Shown: positions 16,657 to 25,382 of the stretch, one piece after another | Numbering within the stretch: the first letter of the stretch is position 1 | Layout: each line of letters begins with the position of its first letter | IMG/VR virus record: IMGVR_UViG_3300022821_000042 | Coordinates: 1 to 42,092 of that record | From: a virus | Length of the DNA: 42,092 nt | Reading direction: 5' to 3' (one strand) | The notes under the pieces: generated by a model | What the model saw: the letters and a program-made list of their open reading frames with translations, nothing else | Databases searched by the model: none | What the model was told of the DNA's origin: nothing | Position numbers and translations under genes: made by a program

Positions 16657-19600
16657 ATGTCCTTAATACCGCTTTTACCAAAGAAGAAGTCAAACACTTC
16701 TGTAGGTAGCGGTCAAGGTTCGTCTGGTAACCTTATACCGCTTCTTACAAAAAATACTAAGAAGAAAACTCAAGTTAGTCCACTTGAGAACATTTTACGT
16801 TTCAATCCCCAACAACGAATAGGGAAGCAGTTTTTTGGTAGAGAGCCAATAAAAACCTTTACACCAAGACCGAGCAGACTGGAGTTCAATGTTGATGCAC
16901 CACGTTCCAAACCAATGACTATTAATGAGAGATTGAACCTTGGTTTAGGCCCAGTTAATGCGCAGGTTGGAGACATAGGACAACGCATACAAAAGAATGT
17001 TGTGCTAGGCCGACCATCTACAGTCGGTATTCTTCCTGATTCAGGGCAACGTAGATTTACGAAAGTAGAAGATAAGCGCAAACGTAAAGAGCAAGAGGAC
17101 ATGTCTGCTATTGAAGTATTTACTGAGAGTTTACGAGGTGGTACGCTTGCAGCAGGATCAGCACTTGGATCAACAGCAGGTGTGCTTACAAAGAAAATTT
17201 ATAAGGAGATAGGACAGAAGTTGCTTGATACAGCAAATAGCGACCAGAAACTATCTACAGTAGTTAAGGGTATTGATATTCATGATGGTCAAACATTTAT
17301 GAATAAGATACGAGACCCAAAATGGACAGCACGCGGACTTGGACAAAATCTACCTAATCTCGCAGCTAGTTATGGGATAGGTCTAGCAACACTTCCTGTT
17401 GGTGGCCCGTTTGTTGCTGGTGCTGTTGCGTTTGGAACTTCTGCTTCGCTTGAGGGTGGTTTTGCATATCAAGACGCAAAAGCATTTGGTGCAGATGATG
17501 AAACCGCAGAGAAGGTAATGTTAATGGTTGGTATTGCTAATGGTTTAATTGATACAATCCCTATTGGGAAAGCCTTAACAAGAAGTCCTATTGGTAAGAA
17601 AATGAAACGCAGTATTCTTAAAGAAGTAACACAGCGTATTCTAAAACAAGGCGCACTTGAGAGTGGTACAGAAAGTTTGCAGGAGATTGTCGCTAATGTT
17701 GTGGCACAAGTGTATGACGAGAATAGAGATGTACTTGCTGGTGTTGGTGAAGCAGCATTCTTCGGATTCTTACTTGGTGGCCCAGCAGGGCTTACAACTG
17801 ATACTGTTAGAAGTGAACAGGCTAAAGACTTTGTGAAGTCACAGACATCAGAGAACCGTGCAGGGTTTGCAAAGATTCCTTTTGTAAAAGATGAGAACAC
17901 ATCAAAAAGTCTAATGATAAAGAATGAAGTATCAAATCAAAAGATAAGACTCATACCACGATTTATAGAAGCACAGAAGTTTAAGACAGCTGAGGAGTTT
18001 ATTAATGCACAAGAAGTTTTATATCACGGGGGTTCTAAAATAGATTCAGTTAAATTAGGTAAATCAAACTTTGGCAAAACATTTTATCTAACAGATGATG
18101 CTACTTATGCCAAATCATTTGGTGGAAATAAGTCAGTAGTAAATGAAATGGTATTAGATAAATCTGCTAACCTAGCTGATATGAGAAAACCAAGTGCTGA
18201 ACTTGTATCTAAAATTGAAGAAATTGTTAATGCAAAGTTAGCTAAAAATGTTCCTTACGGAGAAAAGAATTTTAGTTTTCATCCATTTTCTACAGAGCAA
18301 GTATTAAAAGGAATAAAAGGTGGTAAAGCACATTTCGCTGAATTATCAGAAATTAAAACTATCTTAAAAAAGTTAGGATATGATGGACAAATAACAGCAG
18401 AAGTTCCTTTTGCTAAAAATATAGGAGTATGGAATAAAGACTTAATTAAAACAAAATCCCAACTAACAGATATATATAATAAAGCAAAGATTCCTGAGAA
18501 GATAGCAGGTGAAAGTGTTCCTGAGAATATGATTGAACCTGCTGCTCCAGAGACTAAGACTCCTAGTAAAGCAGAAGCTCCAAAGGCTGGGACTACCATT
18601 ACTAGTGAACCACAGAAAGGTGTTGAGTACACACCAGTAGAGACAAAGGCTACAGCTAGAGATCAATATAATAAAGCAAATGAAAAAACTAATCGCGTTG
18701 ATCTCAACGAAGGGCAAATCAAAGCAACAGTTAAAGAAAGAGGTGTGGGAGGCCTATCAAAGAAAGCAAATGAAAAAACTAAAGGCAAGTTCTTAAAAAT
18801 ACTACAAAAAGATATTACAGCAAAGATCTCTAAGAAAATACCTTTACTGAAGCAAACAAACAAGACTAAAGACATTGAGAAAATCAAGCGTAGTCTTATT
18901 GATTTTATACAAAAGAACTTAAAGCGTAGTGACGCAGGGCGCAAAGAAATCTTAGTAAAAGTAAAGAACGCAAAGACTATAAGGGATTTACAGCAATACC
19001 AAGAGCGTATTTTAGATATAACAGAGAAGTCAGAACGATCAAGCTTACGCAAAGATATTGTACAAGAGATAAGGAAAACCAAAACTAGAAGTCAATCAGG
19101 TAAACCAAGGGGGAAATACACCGCTGATGTTCAGAAAGTATTTGATACAGTACGAGATGTGATAAAACTTAAAAATGTAGCGAAAGAAGCCCGGCTGGAA
19201 GCAAATCTCAAACAATACGAGAACGAGAAGTCCGTACCACCAGAGGTAGCACTAGAGAATAGAATACTCTCCATGACTTCTAAGGACTCCGCTTCATTAC
19301 AAGAACTCTTAGGTGAGATTAGAAAGATGAGACTGTCAGGTCAGATGACTGCTGAATTGCGCAAACTTAATACGCAAGCAGAAATAGACCGCAGAAGGAA
19401 TCTCGTTGTTGATAAGGTCACTGGCAATAAAGGTATATCACCAGATCGTGCTATCGCAGCAGAGTCAAAACTTACAAGAAAAGAACGAGCGAAACAACTA
19501 TTCAAGTCTTTAGGAAAAAGCTGGGTCTTAGATTGGCAGGGGATTCTGACAGCACTTTCTTTTAATAGTAAAGTTGGGGACACAGCTCTCAACCGAGTCT

Positions 19601-21528
19601 TTAGTGTTTTGAATCAAGAAAACACATATAAAGAATCACAGGCGAAATATGTTAAGAAGTTGAGTACAATAATTTCTAAATCGTATGGCATTGAGAATAA
19701 CAAAACAGCTATCCAGAAACAGATTATTGAAAACAATGAAGAAGTATACTTAGGAACATATAGGTGGGCTGATGGAAAGACACGCGATCTTGTTATGACA
19801 AAAGATGAAATGATAAAACGGTACATGGAATTTCAAGACCCGACGCTTTTTTCAAGTTTTACAGAAGCTAATAAATATACAGAAGAAATTATGTCCACAA
19901 TCGAAGATAATCTCACAAACAAAGATAAGACATTCGCAGATAAGCAAATGGAGTTGTATCTGGAACAGTACCATAAGATCAATAAAGTATATCGAATAAT
20001 CAATGGTGTTGATTTACCATTCAACAAGTTCTATTCACCGATTCAAAGAGTTGGATTTAGAGTTGATACCTCAAAAGGTTTCGGTGAGTTCATACAAGAA
20101 GCAACATATCGCAGAGCTGTAACAAACAAGAGTCTCAAGAGTCGTGTAAATAATATCCTACCTATTGCAAAGCAAGGTAGTTTAGAAGCACTTGATAGAC
20201 ACATTACAGAAACAAACTACTACATTGCATGGGTAGACAAGATACGAGAAATGGATAGCGTCTTTTCAGATAGTAAGGTGCGTGAAGCAATCAAGCAGGA
20301 GTTTGGCAAGCCGATGTTAGAAACTATTGGAAATGTTATCAACGATTTATCAACGAACGGCAACAGAACAGCGCGAACATTTAATGCTATCGATTGGCTT
20401 CGTAAGAAGTTCACTGTTGGTGCATTGATGATAAAACCAGCTATTGCTATTAAACAGTTAGTCTCAACACTTGCATATATGGAGAAGTTATCTCCAAAAG
20501 AATTTACCGTTGGTGTTGCAGACTTCTTAAAGAACCCAATTAAGAATACACGAATCCTGTTAGACGAAAGTACGTTCATACAAGAACGTGGATCAAACCT
20601 TGAACGTGATATAAAAGCAGCAGTTGAATCTGATGTATACAAAAAGTATTCCAAGAGTCAGAACTTCTTTAATACCATGATGTTGAATGTACGTCTTGGT
20701 GATAAGAGTGCAATCCTTATGGGTGCATGGGCTATGCGTAAGTCATTACTCAAAGAAGGGAAAGCACTTGATGAGGTTATCGGTACTTATGAGGAGTTCA
20801 GTCAAGGGACACAACAGTCTTCTGATATTTCACGTTTATCACAGGCACAACGTGGAAGCAGTCTTGAAAAACTATTCACAATGTTCAAATCCTCACAGCG
20901 TTCATATTTTCAGAAGGAACTCAATGCAGTCCGCAGTCTATTTCAAGATGGTGGTGCATCTAAAAAGAACCTTACAAGAGTTGCAAAGACATTATTTATC
21001 TATCATGTATTATTGCCTGTAACATTCCAGTTCATCGCAAACTTAGGTGGTTTCAGTGACAAGGACAAGAAAGAATACTTACGTGCTGGTTTACTAGGAT
21101 CAATCAATGGCATATTTATCTTTGGTGATATTGCTGATAGTATTTTAAGAGGTGCGCTTGGTATGCAAGTCTGGGATTTAGAGATACCAGTTGCTACTAT
21201 TGCAAAAGACGTAAACAAGATAATGCGTAACCTCAGAGCAGATGACATTACAACAGAGGATTATATGCAAGCAGTTGATGGTCTTGCTGGTGTCGGTGGT
21301 TCTATTGGATTACCAACACAACAAGCATTACAAATCTCTAAGGGCATAGCTGACTTACTAGAAGGAAACGCACGAAATGGTATTGGACAGATACTCGGTT
21401 GGAGTGAATATGCTTTAAGTGGTGCAAGTGATAAGAAGAAAGAAAGTACGTCTGGATTACCAACTTTACCAAAATTACCATCAATAGGTGGCGAAGGTAT
21501 TTCATTACCGAAACTACCAAAACTATAA
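16657..21528 (+). CDS. Large polyvalent ejection protein with ADP-ribosyltransferase-like domain
   Basis: This 1,623-residue protein is the largest in the genome. Its N-terminus has LIPLLPKKK-type repeats. A Gly/Ala-rich hydrophobic region lies at about 225-275 and 355-375. Residues about 455-605 look like an ART domain: VLYHGGSK, FYLTDDATYAKSFGG and LGYDGQITAEV followed by NKDLIK, the order seen in phage ARTs. Long charged helices fill about 680-950. The C-terminal 400 residues resemble an LPD38-type domain (IKPAIAIKQLVSTLAY, GFSDKDKKEYLRAG). It probably enters the host with the DNA and modifies host proteins. The tail repeats LPKLP. Confidence 0.72.
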   Translation: MSLIPLLPKKKSNTSVGSGQGSSGNLIPLLTKNTKKKTQVSPLENILRFNPQQRIGKQFFGREPIKTFTPRPSRLEFNVDAPRSKPMTINERLNLGLGPVNAQVGDIGQRIQKNVVLGRPSTVGILPDSGQRRFTKVEDKRKRKEQEDMSAIEVFTESLRGGTLAAGSALGSTAGVLTKKIYKEIGQKLLDTANSDQKLSTVVKGIDIHDGQTFMNKIRDPKWTARGLGQNLPNLAASYGIGLATLPVGGPFVAGAVAFGTSASLEGGFAYQDAKAFGADDETAEKVMLMVGIANGLIDTIPIGKALTRSPIGKKMKRSILKEVTQRILKQGALESGTESLQEIVANVVAQVYDENRDVLAGVGEAAFFGFLLGGPAGLTTDTVRSEQAKDFVKSQTSENRAGFAKIPFVKDENTSKSLMIKNEVSNQKIRLIPRFIEAQKFKTAEEFINAQEVLYHGGSKIDSVKLGKSNFGKTFYLTDDATYAKSFGGNKSVVNEMVLDKSANLADMRKPSAELVSKIEEIVNAKLAKNVPYGEKNFSFHPFSTEQVLKGIKGGKAHFAELSEIKTILKKLGYDGQITAEVPFAKNIGVWNKDLIKTKSQLTDIYNKAKIPEKIAGESVPENMIEPAAPETKTPSKAEAPKAGTTITSEPQKGVEYTPVETKATARDQYNKANEKTNRVDLNEGQIKATVKERGVGGLSKKANEKTKGKFLKILQKDITAKISKKIPLLKQTNKTKDIEKIKRSLIDFIQKNLKRSDAGRKEILVKVKNAKTIRDLQQYQERILDITEKSERSSLRKDIVQEIRKTKTRSQSGKPRGKYTADVQKVFDTVRDVIKLKNVAKEARLEANLKQYENEKSVPPEVALENRILSMTSKDSASLQELLGEIRKMRLSGQMTAELRKLNTQAEIDRRRNLVVDKVTGNKGISPDRAIAAESKLTRKERAKQLFKSLGKSWVLDWQGILTALSFNSKVGDTALNRVFSVLNQENTYKESQAKYVKKLSTIISKSYGIENNKTAIQKQIIENNEEVYLGTYRWADGKTRDLVMTKDEMIKRYMEFQDPTLFSSFTEANKYTEEIMSTIEDNLTNKDKTFADKQMELYLEQYHKINKVYRIINGVDLPFNKFYSPIQRVGFRVDTSKGFGEFIQEATYRRAVTNKSLKSRVNNILPIAKQGSLEALDRHITETNYYIAWVDKIREMDSVFSDSKVREAIKQEFGKPMLETIGNVINDLSTNGNRTARTFNAIDWLRKKFTVGALMIKPAIAIKQLVSTLAYMEKLSPKEFTVGVADFLKNPIKNTRILLDESTFIQERGSNLERDIKAAVESDVYKKYSKSQNFFNTMMLNVRLGDKSAILMGAWAMRKSLLKEGKALDEVIGTYEEFSQGTQQSSDISRLSQAQRGSSLEKLFTMFKSSQRSYFQKELNAVRSLFQDGGASKKNLTRVAKTLFIYHVLLPVTFQFIANLGGFSDKDKKEYLRAGLLGSINGIFIFGDIADSILRGALGMQVWDLEIPVATIAKDVNKIMRNLRADDITTEDYMQAVDGLAGVGGSIGLPTQQALQISKGIADLLEGNARNGIGQILGWSEYALSGASDKKKESTSGLPTLPKLPSIGGEGISLPKLPKL
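17920..17959 (+). repeat. 40-bp perfect direct repeat, copy 2
   Basis: This segment is identical to 9056-9095 and lies directly before the ART-like domain of the 1,623-residue protein, in the same frame. Flanking bases differ at once on both sides. It looks like the scar of a recombination that brought the ART segment in, or a template switch. Confidence 0.95.
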
Positions 21529-21564
21529 AACCGTTCTTTTAACAATTTAGAAAAGGAGTCCATT

Positions 21565-21756
21565 GTGACTAACGAAGAGAAGCTTCAAGTATTGCAACGT
21601 CTCCGTGACGTAGCAAAGGCGGTTTCTGTGGCTGGTAAAATACCAACAGAATACTTCTCACCAATCGTCATCTCTATTATTTGTGAGATGGAACTATATC
21701 CAATAGCTTGGATTGAATCCCTCGAGAAAGAGATTAAGGAGATTGAAGATGGCTAA
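21565..21756 (+). CDS. Hypothetical small protein
   Basis: The 63-residue protein uses a GTG start, chosen because a good SD (AAAAGGAG) lies about seven bases upstream. It is helical with no Cys and no membrane segment. It overlaps the next gene by eight bases. It opens the small module between the ejection gene and the endolysin; the stronger SD and the compact overlapped layout set this module apart from the virion genes. I do not recognise it. Confidence 0.65.
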   Translation: MTNEEKLQVLQRLRDVAKAVSVAGKIPTEYFSPIVISIICEMELYPIAWIESLEKEIKEIEDG

Positions 21757-21955
21757 CATGCGATTTTGCCTAGACTTTGTATGCCAAGCATGCAGACAAA
21801 AGGCGGAGTTACGCATACGAGTTATCACTCATTGTCGAGCGTTCTTCAAATGTAGCTTTGCATGTTCTGAATGCGGGTGGCACAAGACAGACTGGGTTAC
21901 GGCTCAGAAATACAAACAATACTTCGCATCCCGAATAGTCGGGAAGAAATGGTAG
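21749..21955 (+). CDS. Zinc-ribbon protein
   Basis: I set the start at the ATG at 21749, which has AAGGAG upstream; a longer frame from 21713 would run through the previous gene. The 68-residue protein has two CxxC-type pairs (CQAC and CSEC) about 25 residues apart, the mark of a zinc ribbon, with basic residues between. It is followed after six bases by an HNH-like gene. Nucleic-acid binding is likely; the exact role is unknown. Confidence 0.65.
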   Translation: MANMRFCLDFVCQACRQKAELRIRVITHCRAFFKCSFACSECGWHKTDWVTAQKYKQYFASRIVGKKW

Positions 21956-21961
21956 GCATAC

Positions 21962-22267
21962 ATGCGATGTAGCAAGTGTAATAAGAAATTAAAAAAAGGT
22001 GGAAAACGTGCTAATTCCCCAAGTCGGCACCACGTCCACCCTGTACGTTGGTTCGGTAAGGGAAAGAAAAACAGAATAAAAGTTCTATTTTGTAACGAAT
22101 GTCATAGAGAGTTAGAAACGATTATTCGTCGTTTCGAAGAAAGGATCATCGCAATAATGATGAAACAAAAAAGGCTCCTAAAAAGACCATCAAAACAAAA
22201 ACAGATTCGGATCTTTAGATCAATGAAGCAGATTTATCTGCAAATGGTTAACGATTATGTTAATTAA
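21962..22267 (+). CDS. HNH endonuclease-like protein
   Basis: The 101-residue protein starts with a CSKC zinc knuckle, then SRHHVHPVRWFGKG, which gives the catalytic His pair, and FCNECHRELE, which gives the second zinc pair and final His of an HNH fold. The C-terminal half is a basic helix. Phage HNH proteins of this size may be free-standing homing enzymes or packaging helpers. It is far from the terminase genes, so I prefer a free-standing nuclease. It overlaps the next gene by 11 bases. Confidence 0.65.
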   Translation: MRCSKCNKKLKKGGKRANSPSRHHVHPVRWFGKGKKNRIKVLFCNECHRELETIIRRFEERIIAIMMKQKRLLKRPSKQKQIRIFRSMKQIYLQMVNDYVN

Positions 22268-22496
22268 ACTGGGTGGGGTCAAGAAAAAAACGGTATACAA
22301 AGTATACTGGACCGACCCCACCTCTCATATAGATTCAGAAATTGGCAGTATGACTGAACGATGGAACGTAGGTTATATCGTCAAAAAGAAAAACGAAATA
22401 CACATCGTTAGTGCTGGGTTTTCTGATAAAACAGAAAAAGATAAAGACTTTACAGTTATTCATAAAAGCTTAATAACTAAAATAGAGGGGTTATGA
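22257..22496 (+). CDS. Hypothetical small protein
   Basis: The 79-residue protein overlaps the preceding gene by 11 bases and the next by four. Its N-terminal part has alternating strands and turns (TVYKVYWTDPTSH); the rest is charged. I do not recognise it. Its first 22 codons are overlaid by a strong two-part hairpin (22272-22322), unusual inside a coding start and possibly controlling translation or RNA processing between the HNH and phosphoesterase genes. Confidence 0.6.
   Translation: MLIKLGGVKKKTVYKVYWTDPTSHIDSEIGSMTERWNVGYIVKKKNEIHIVSAGFSDKTEKDKDFTVIHKSLITKIEGL
22272..22322 (+). promoter_or_regulatory. Strong nested hairpin in a coding start
   Basis: GGTGGGGTC at 22272-22280 pairs perfectly with GACCCCACC at 22314-22322. 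Inside it, GTATAC at 22293-22298 pairs with 22302-22307 across an AAA loop and can extend by two pairs. An A-run (22281-22290) lies on one side. The element could be an RNase III site, attenuator or ribosome block. Confidence 0.55.
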
Positions 22497-23254
22497 TAAA
22501 TAGAAAAGAGTGGGAACTAGCTGTAATAGCAAATGATATTCATTTTCCATACCACGACCAAAAAGCTGTTGATTTATTCTTAATGTTTATCAAGAAAGAG
22601 AAGCCTGATGTAGTATTTTTAGATGGAGATTTAATTGATTGCTGGGCGTTATCTAAGTTTCCTAAACCACCTGACAATAATCAAGGAAGACAACTAGCAA
22701 GAGAAATAGAGATGCTGAATGAGTTTCTCGCTACAGTACGTAAGCTTGTCCCTAAGGCGAGAATAATCTATATCTTTGGAAACCACGAACATCGCTTCAA
22801 AACATACCTAATCAACGCTGAAGGGCTGTACGGGCTTAATGGAACCAAACTAGAGGATCAGATTGACCAAAGTTTAGATATAGAGATAGTTTACTCAGGA
22901 TTAAAGGAATCATATACAAAGTATGGAGCCTTGTATATTGGACACTGGAATAAGGCTTCTAAACACTCTACAGCTTCAGTTAAAAGTATTGTAGAAGACA
23001 AAGCTATCTGCGCAATACAGGGTCACTGCCATAGAATGGGTAGTTACTACAAGACTATCTATGGTGGTGGTACCCTTGTAGGGTATGAGAATGGATGCTT
23101 GTGTGACTTAAACCCTGACTGGACAGGCGATCCTAACTGGCAACATTGCTTTAGTGTTGTATATAAGAAAAAAAACAAAGACAGATTTCATCTTTATCAG
23201 ATCCCTATTGTAGATTATCAATTTTTCTACGGTGGTAAACTTTATAAAATATAA
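22493..23254 (+). CDS. Calcineurin-like metallophosphoesterase
   Basis: The 253-residue protein carries the metal-binding motifs in order: DxH (D15, H17 in ANDIHFPYHD), GDxxD (LDGDLIDCW, about residues 43-51), GNHE (FGNHEHR, about 94-100) and the late His motifs GHWN and GHCHRMG (about 162-185). Such phage enzymes hydrolyse phosphoester bonds with two metal ions; substrates range from nucleic acids to 2',3'-cyclic or protein phosphates, and none can be assigned here. GAGGGG just before the ATG is a fair SD. It overlaps the previous gene by four bases and precedes the endolysin by two. Confidence 0.85.
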   Translation: MINRKEWELAVIANDIHFPYHDQKAVDLFLMFIKKEKPDVVFLDGDLIDCWALSKFPKPPDNNQGRQLAREIEMLNEFLATVRKLVPKARIIYIFGNHEHRFKTYLINAEGLYGLNGTKLEDQIDQSLDIEIVYSGLKESYTKYGALYIGHWNKASKHSTASVKSIVEDKAICAIQGHCHRMGSYYKTIYGGGTLVGYENGCLCDLNPDWTGDPNWQHCFSVVYKKKNKDRFHLYQIPIVDYQFFYGGKLYKI

Positions 23255-23256
23255 TT

Positions 23257-23955
23257 ATGTCAAATAGATTTTGCTTAGATGAGAGAGTTATAACAGCGGG
23301 ATTCAAAGACCGGAATTACTATGCTTATTGGGGTAGACATCATTACGGTACAGATTATGTAGCGTCATTTGTAAACTTATATGCTCCAACGGGCGGTAGA
23401 ATAAAAATTATTAGCACTGGTATAACCGGTGGATTACGTATAGAATTTTTAGATGATCTAGGATACTTACATAGATTCCTACATCTCGATAAGGTTCTAG
23501 TACGTAGTGGCCAGCGAATAAATGCTGGTCAACAAATAGCTGTCACTGGAAACAGTGGTAGTATGAGAAACTCACGTGGTGTGATAATAAAATATCGACC
23601 ACATCTTCACACGGATATAGAAGATTCAAAAGGAAATTGGATAGATCCGGAGTGGTATTACAATTATATAATTAACGGTGGACTTATGCAGTTTGACAAA
23701 GCAATGAATTACAACAAGGCAATTTACAAATTCTTTTGTGATTTACCGGGTAGCAAAGAACCAACAGTATTAAAAGTATCAGCAAAATACGCTACACTAG
23801 GTGTACGTAGATCAAAGAGATGCTTACTTAGAAAATTTGATGACAATACAGTTAAAGTTCGTATTGGTGTTAGTCTTGGTGAGTTTATTGAAAGTGGCGC
23901 TGGTTTCCCAGTACCAATGAATTTACGAGATATAGAGGGATTACCAAAGTTCTAA
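23257..23955 (+). CDS. M23-family peptidase, probable endolysin
   Basis: The 232-residue protein contains the LytM/M23 zinc motifs: HxxxD (H29, D33 in RHHYGTDY) and HxH (H116, H118 in PHLHTD). This family cuts peptide crosslinks of peptidoglycan. The central segment ITGGLRIEFLDDLGYLHRFLHLDKV and GQQIAVTGNSG is the usual beta barrel. The C-terminal 90 residues may bind the wall. There is no signal peptide, so export would depend on a holin. It is the last rightward gene and meets leftward genes 42 bases on. Confidence 0.85.
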   Translation: MSNRFCLDERVITAGFKDRNYYAYWGRHHYGTDYVASFVNLYAPTGGRIKIISTGITGGLRIEFLDDLGYLHRFLHLDKVLVRSGQRINAGQQIAVTGNSGSMRNSRGVIIKYRPHLHTDIEDSKGNWIDPEWYYNYIINGGLMQFDKAMNYNKAIYKFFCDLPGSKEPTVLKVSAKYATLGVRRSKRCLLRKFDDNTVKVRIGVSLGEFIESGAGFPVPMNLRDIEGLPKF

Positions 23956-23997
23956 TCTACTTGATCTAAAAACTTTCTAAGCAAGTCCCAATTGTAA

Positions 23998-24384
23998 TCA
24001 TAATAATTTATCTTTTCTTCCTTCGATAACTCTACTCATTTCACCATTATAATATATTTCAAATGGGTACCTATCTTGATATTCTTTTGTTTTTAGTGTC
24101 TTCCATTCAATATAAAGTACATTTCTTAGTCTTTGACTAGGTGTTTTTTTACTTGATTCATCTGTAGCAGGTAGCTTAGGTAGATCAACAAGATCTTCTG
24201 GTTTAATGTCCCCATGTTTTTCTTCTATAAAACAAAAGTATCCAAACTTTTCATAGTTAGACATGATTTTTGCAACCTCTTCATCAGATAATGCTTCGTT
24301 TGTGTCTACCTGTAAACGTAAAGAACGATGCGACATTGTTTGAACTTTTGAGATTGTTGCTGGTGTCGTTAGTAGTTTGCTCAT
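23998..24384 (-). CDS. Conserved-type hypothetical early protein
   Basis: The 128-residue protein begins with TTPATISKVQTMSHRSLRLQVDT, a beta segment of a type I recall from phage early regions, followed by a helix and an acidic linker. The C-terminal part (about 85-128) has SQRLRNVLYIEWKT. No zinc site or membrane helix is present. It is the last gene of the leftward block and may act with the two genes before it (a 47-residue protein and an Hjc-like nuclease). Function unknown; single-strand binding or recombination help is only a guess. Confidence 0.65.
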   Translation of the reverse strand: MSKLLTTPATISKVQTMSHRSLRLQVDTNEALSDEEVAKIMSNYEKFGYFCFIEEKHGDIKPEDLVDLPKLPATDESSKKTPSQRLRNVLYIEWKTLKTKEYQDRYPFEIYYNGEMSRVIEGRKDKLL

Positions 24385-24385
24385 A

Positions 24386-24529
24386 TTACTTTTTTAATGA
24401 GTCATTAATAAAGTTCCTTAACACATACTCTAGTTTTGCAATATGCTTCTTAGCCTCTACGTCAGACACTTGTCCAACCATGCCAAGTTCTGCTGTTGTT
24501 TCTGCCCAATATTCTTCAAATGTTTTCAT
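24386..24529 (-). CDS. Small hypothetical protein (47 aa)
   Basis: An intact 48-codon frame lies between the Hjc-like nuclease and the 128-residue gene, with four- and one-base gaps. The product, starting MKTFEEYWAETTAEL and ending LKK, looks like two amphipathic helices. Tight packing with its neighbours supports a real gene. No function can be assigned. Confidence 0.6.
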   Translation of the reverse strand: MKTFEEYWAETTAELGMVGQVSDVEAKKHIAKLEYVLRNFINDSLKK

Positions 24530-24533
24530 ATAT

Positions 24534-24956
24534 TTATTCTAATAGTTTAATTACCTTCTTACAGGCTTGTACGAGGGTCTTTAACGCCCATGTAAGCTCT
24601 TTTCCTCCGTTGTCTGGGGTCTTAGGCTCTTGTGCGCGTTTATATAACTCAATCCAGTCATCTGATGACATACAGATAATCCATGTATCTTCAGGCATCC
24701 CATCAAAATGAACAACTACATAAGGCTTAGTGTGCGTCATCATTGCGTCTCGCTCTGATTGCTCCATTGCTTTTTTTAGATTTAGAGCTTTAACAGTCTT
24801 TACTTCAAGGTTAAGCCCTAGTGAATTATGCACATCTGACTTCGCAAGTCCAGAACCAGACCCAGAATTGCGTTTTGCATTATCAATCCCTTTTAACGCT
24901 AGCCATTTAGCAAATCTATTTTCGCCAGCATTACCTTTTTTCTTAGCATTTATCAT
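24534..24956 (-). CDS. Hjc-like PD-(D/E)xK nuclease, putative Holliday junction resolvase
   Basis: The 140-residue protein has the pattern of archaeal Hjc and phage relatives: GNAGENRFAKWL (catalytic Glu, about residues 8-19), GSGSGLAKSDVH (catalytic Asp, about 32-43) and LNLEVKT with the ExK pair (about 49-55). A helix rich in Glu and Arg follows. Such enzymes cleave branched DNA to resolve recombination or replication junctions before packaging. It is the first gene after the terminator at 25.3 kb and may have its own promoter in the intergenic region. Substrate specificity is inferred. Confidence 0.75.
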   Translation of the reverse strand: MINAKKKGNAGENRFAKWLALKGIDNAKRNSGSGSGLAKSDVHNSLGLNLEVKTVKALNLKKAMEQSERDAMMTHTKPYVVVHFDGMPEDTWIICMSSDDWIELYKRAQEPKTPDNGGKELTWALKTLVQACKKVIKLLE

Positions 24957-25382
24957 TTGATTGTTCTATTATTTTATTTATAAAATCATAGCTGTGTTAA
25001 TTGGGACTATTCCAGAGCGAGGGCGTGATGAGGGCTTTGTTCTCTTATAGAGTGAGGCATATATTAGTGTAGTTTTAATCTCTACTATATGTTTATACAT
25101 CTTACTGTGTAGGTATTAACAGGCACTAAGTAGGCATTTTACTTCGGCTGTATCCACCGAAGACAGATTGGTTACTGCACTTAGTTTATGTAACTATTCC
25201 GTCGCGTCGGACGCGAATCGGGCATAGCGAGACCGGCTTTTAACCCTGCCAGTCAGACTTATGTTCTCTAGGGTAACAAAAAACGCAGGTGTACGAGAAC
25301 CCGCGTTTCTTATATGAAAATGGTCTCGTACTTGTATGTACATAATAAACCATTCCCAATAATACGTCAAGTTTTATTCTCC
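24957..25382 (-). other. Long structured non-coding interval
   Basis: I find no gene on either strand. It contains several helices: CTTCGG with CCGAAG around 25142-25165, flanked by ACTAAGT/ACTTAGT; a GC-rich hairpin TCGCGT/ACGCGA near 25202-25218; and a terminator near 25281-25308. Its GC content is clearly higher than the surroundings. Possibilities are an untranslated leader for the three leftward genes that follow, or a small non-coding RNA. Confidence 0.5.
25278..25308 (-). terminator. Rho-independent terminator, leftward transcripts
   Basis: Read on the minus strand, a 10-bp stem (25299-25308 with 25281-25290, one G-U pair) with an eight-base loop is followed by six T (25278-25283). 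It lies downstream of the early genes that end at 25383. The loop, 25291-25298, is perfectly complementary to 25324-25331 upstream in the same transcript, giving a competing helix. Confidence 0.75.

Noticed and set aside
23956-23997. Bidirectional terminator between convergent genes
   Set aside because: Only a weak ACTTG/CAAGT pairing is present, without a T-run in either direction.
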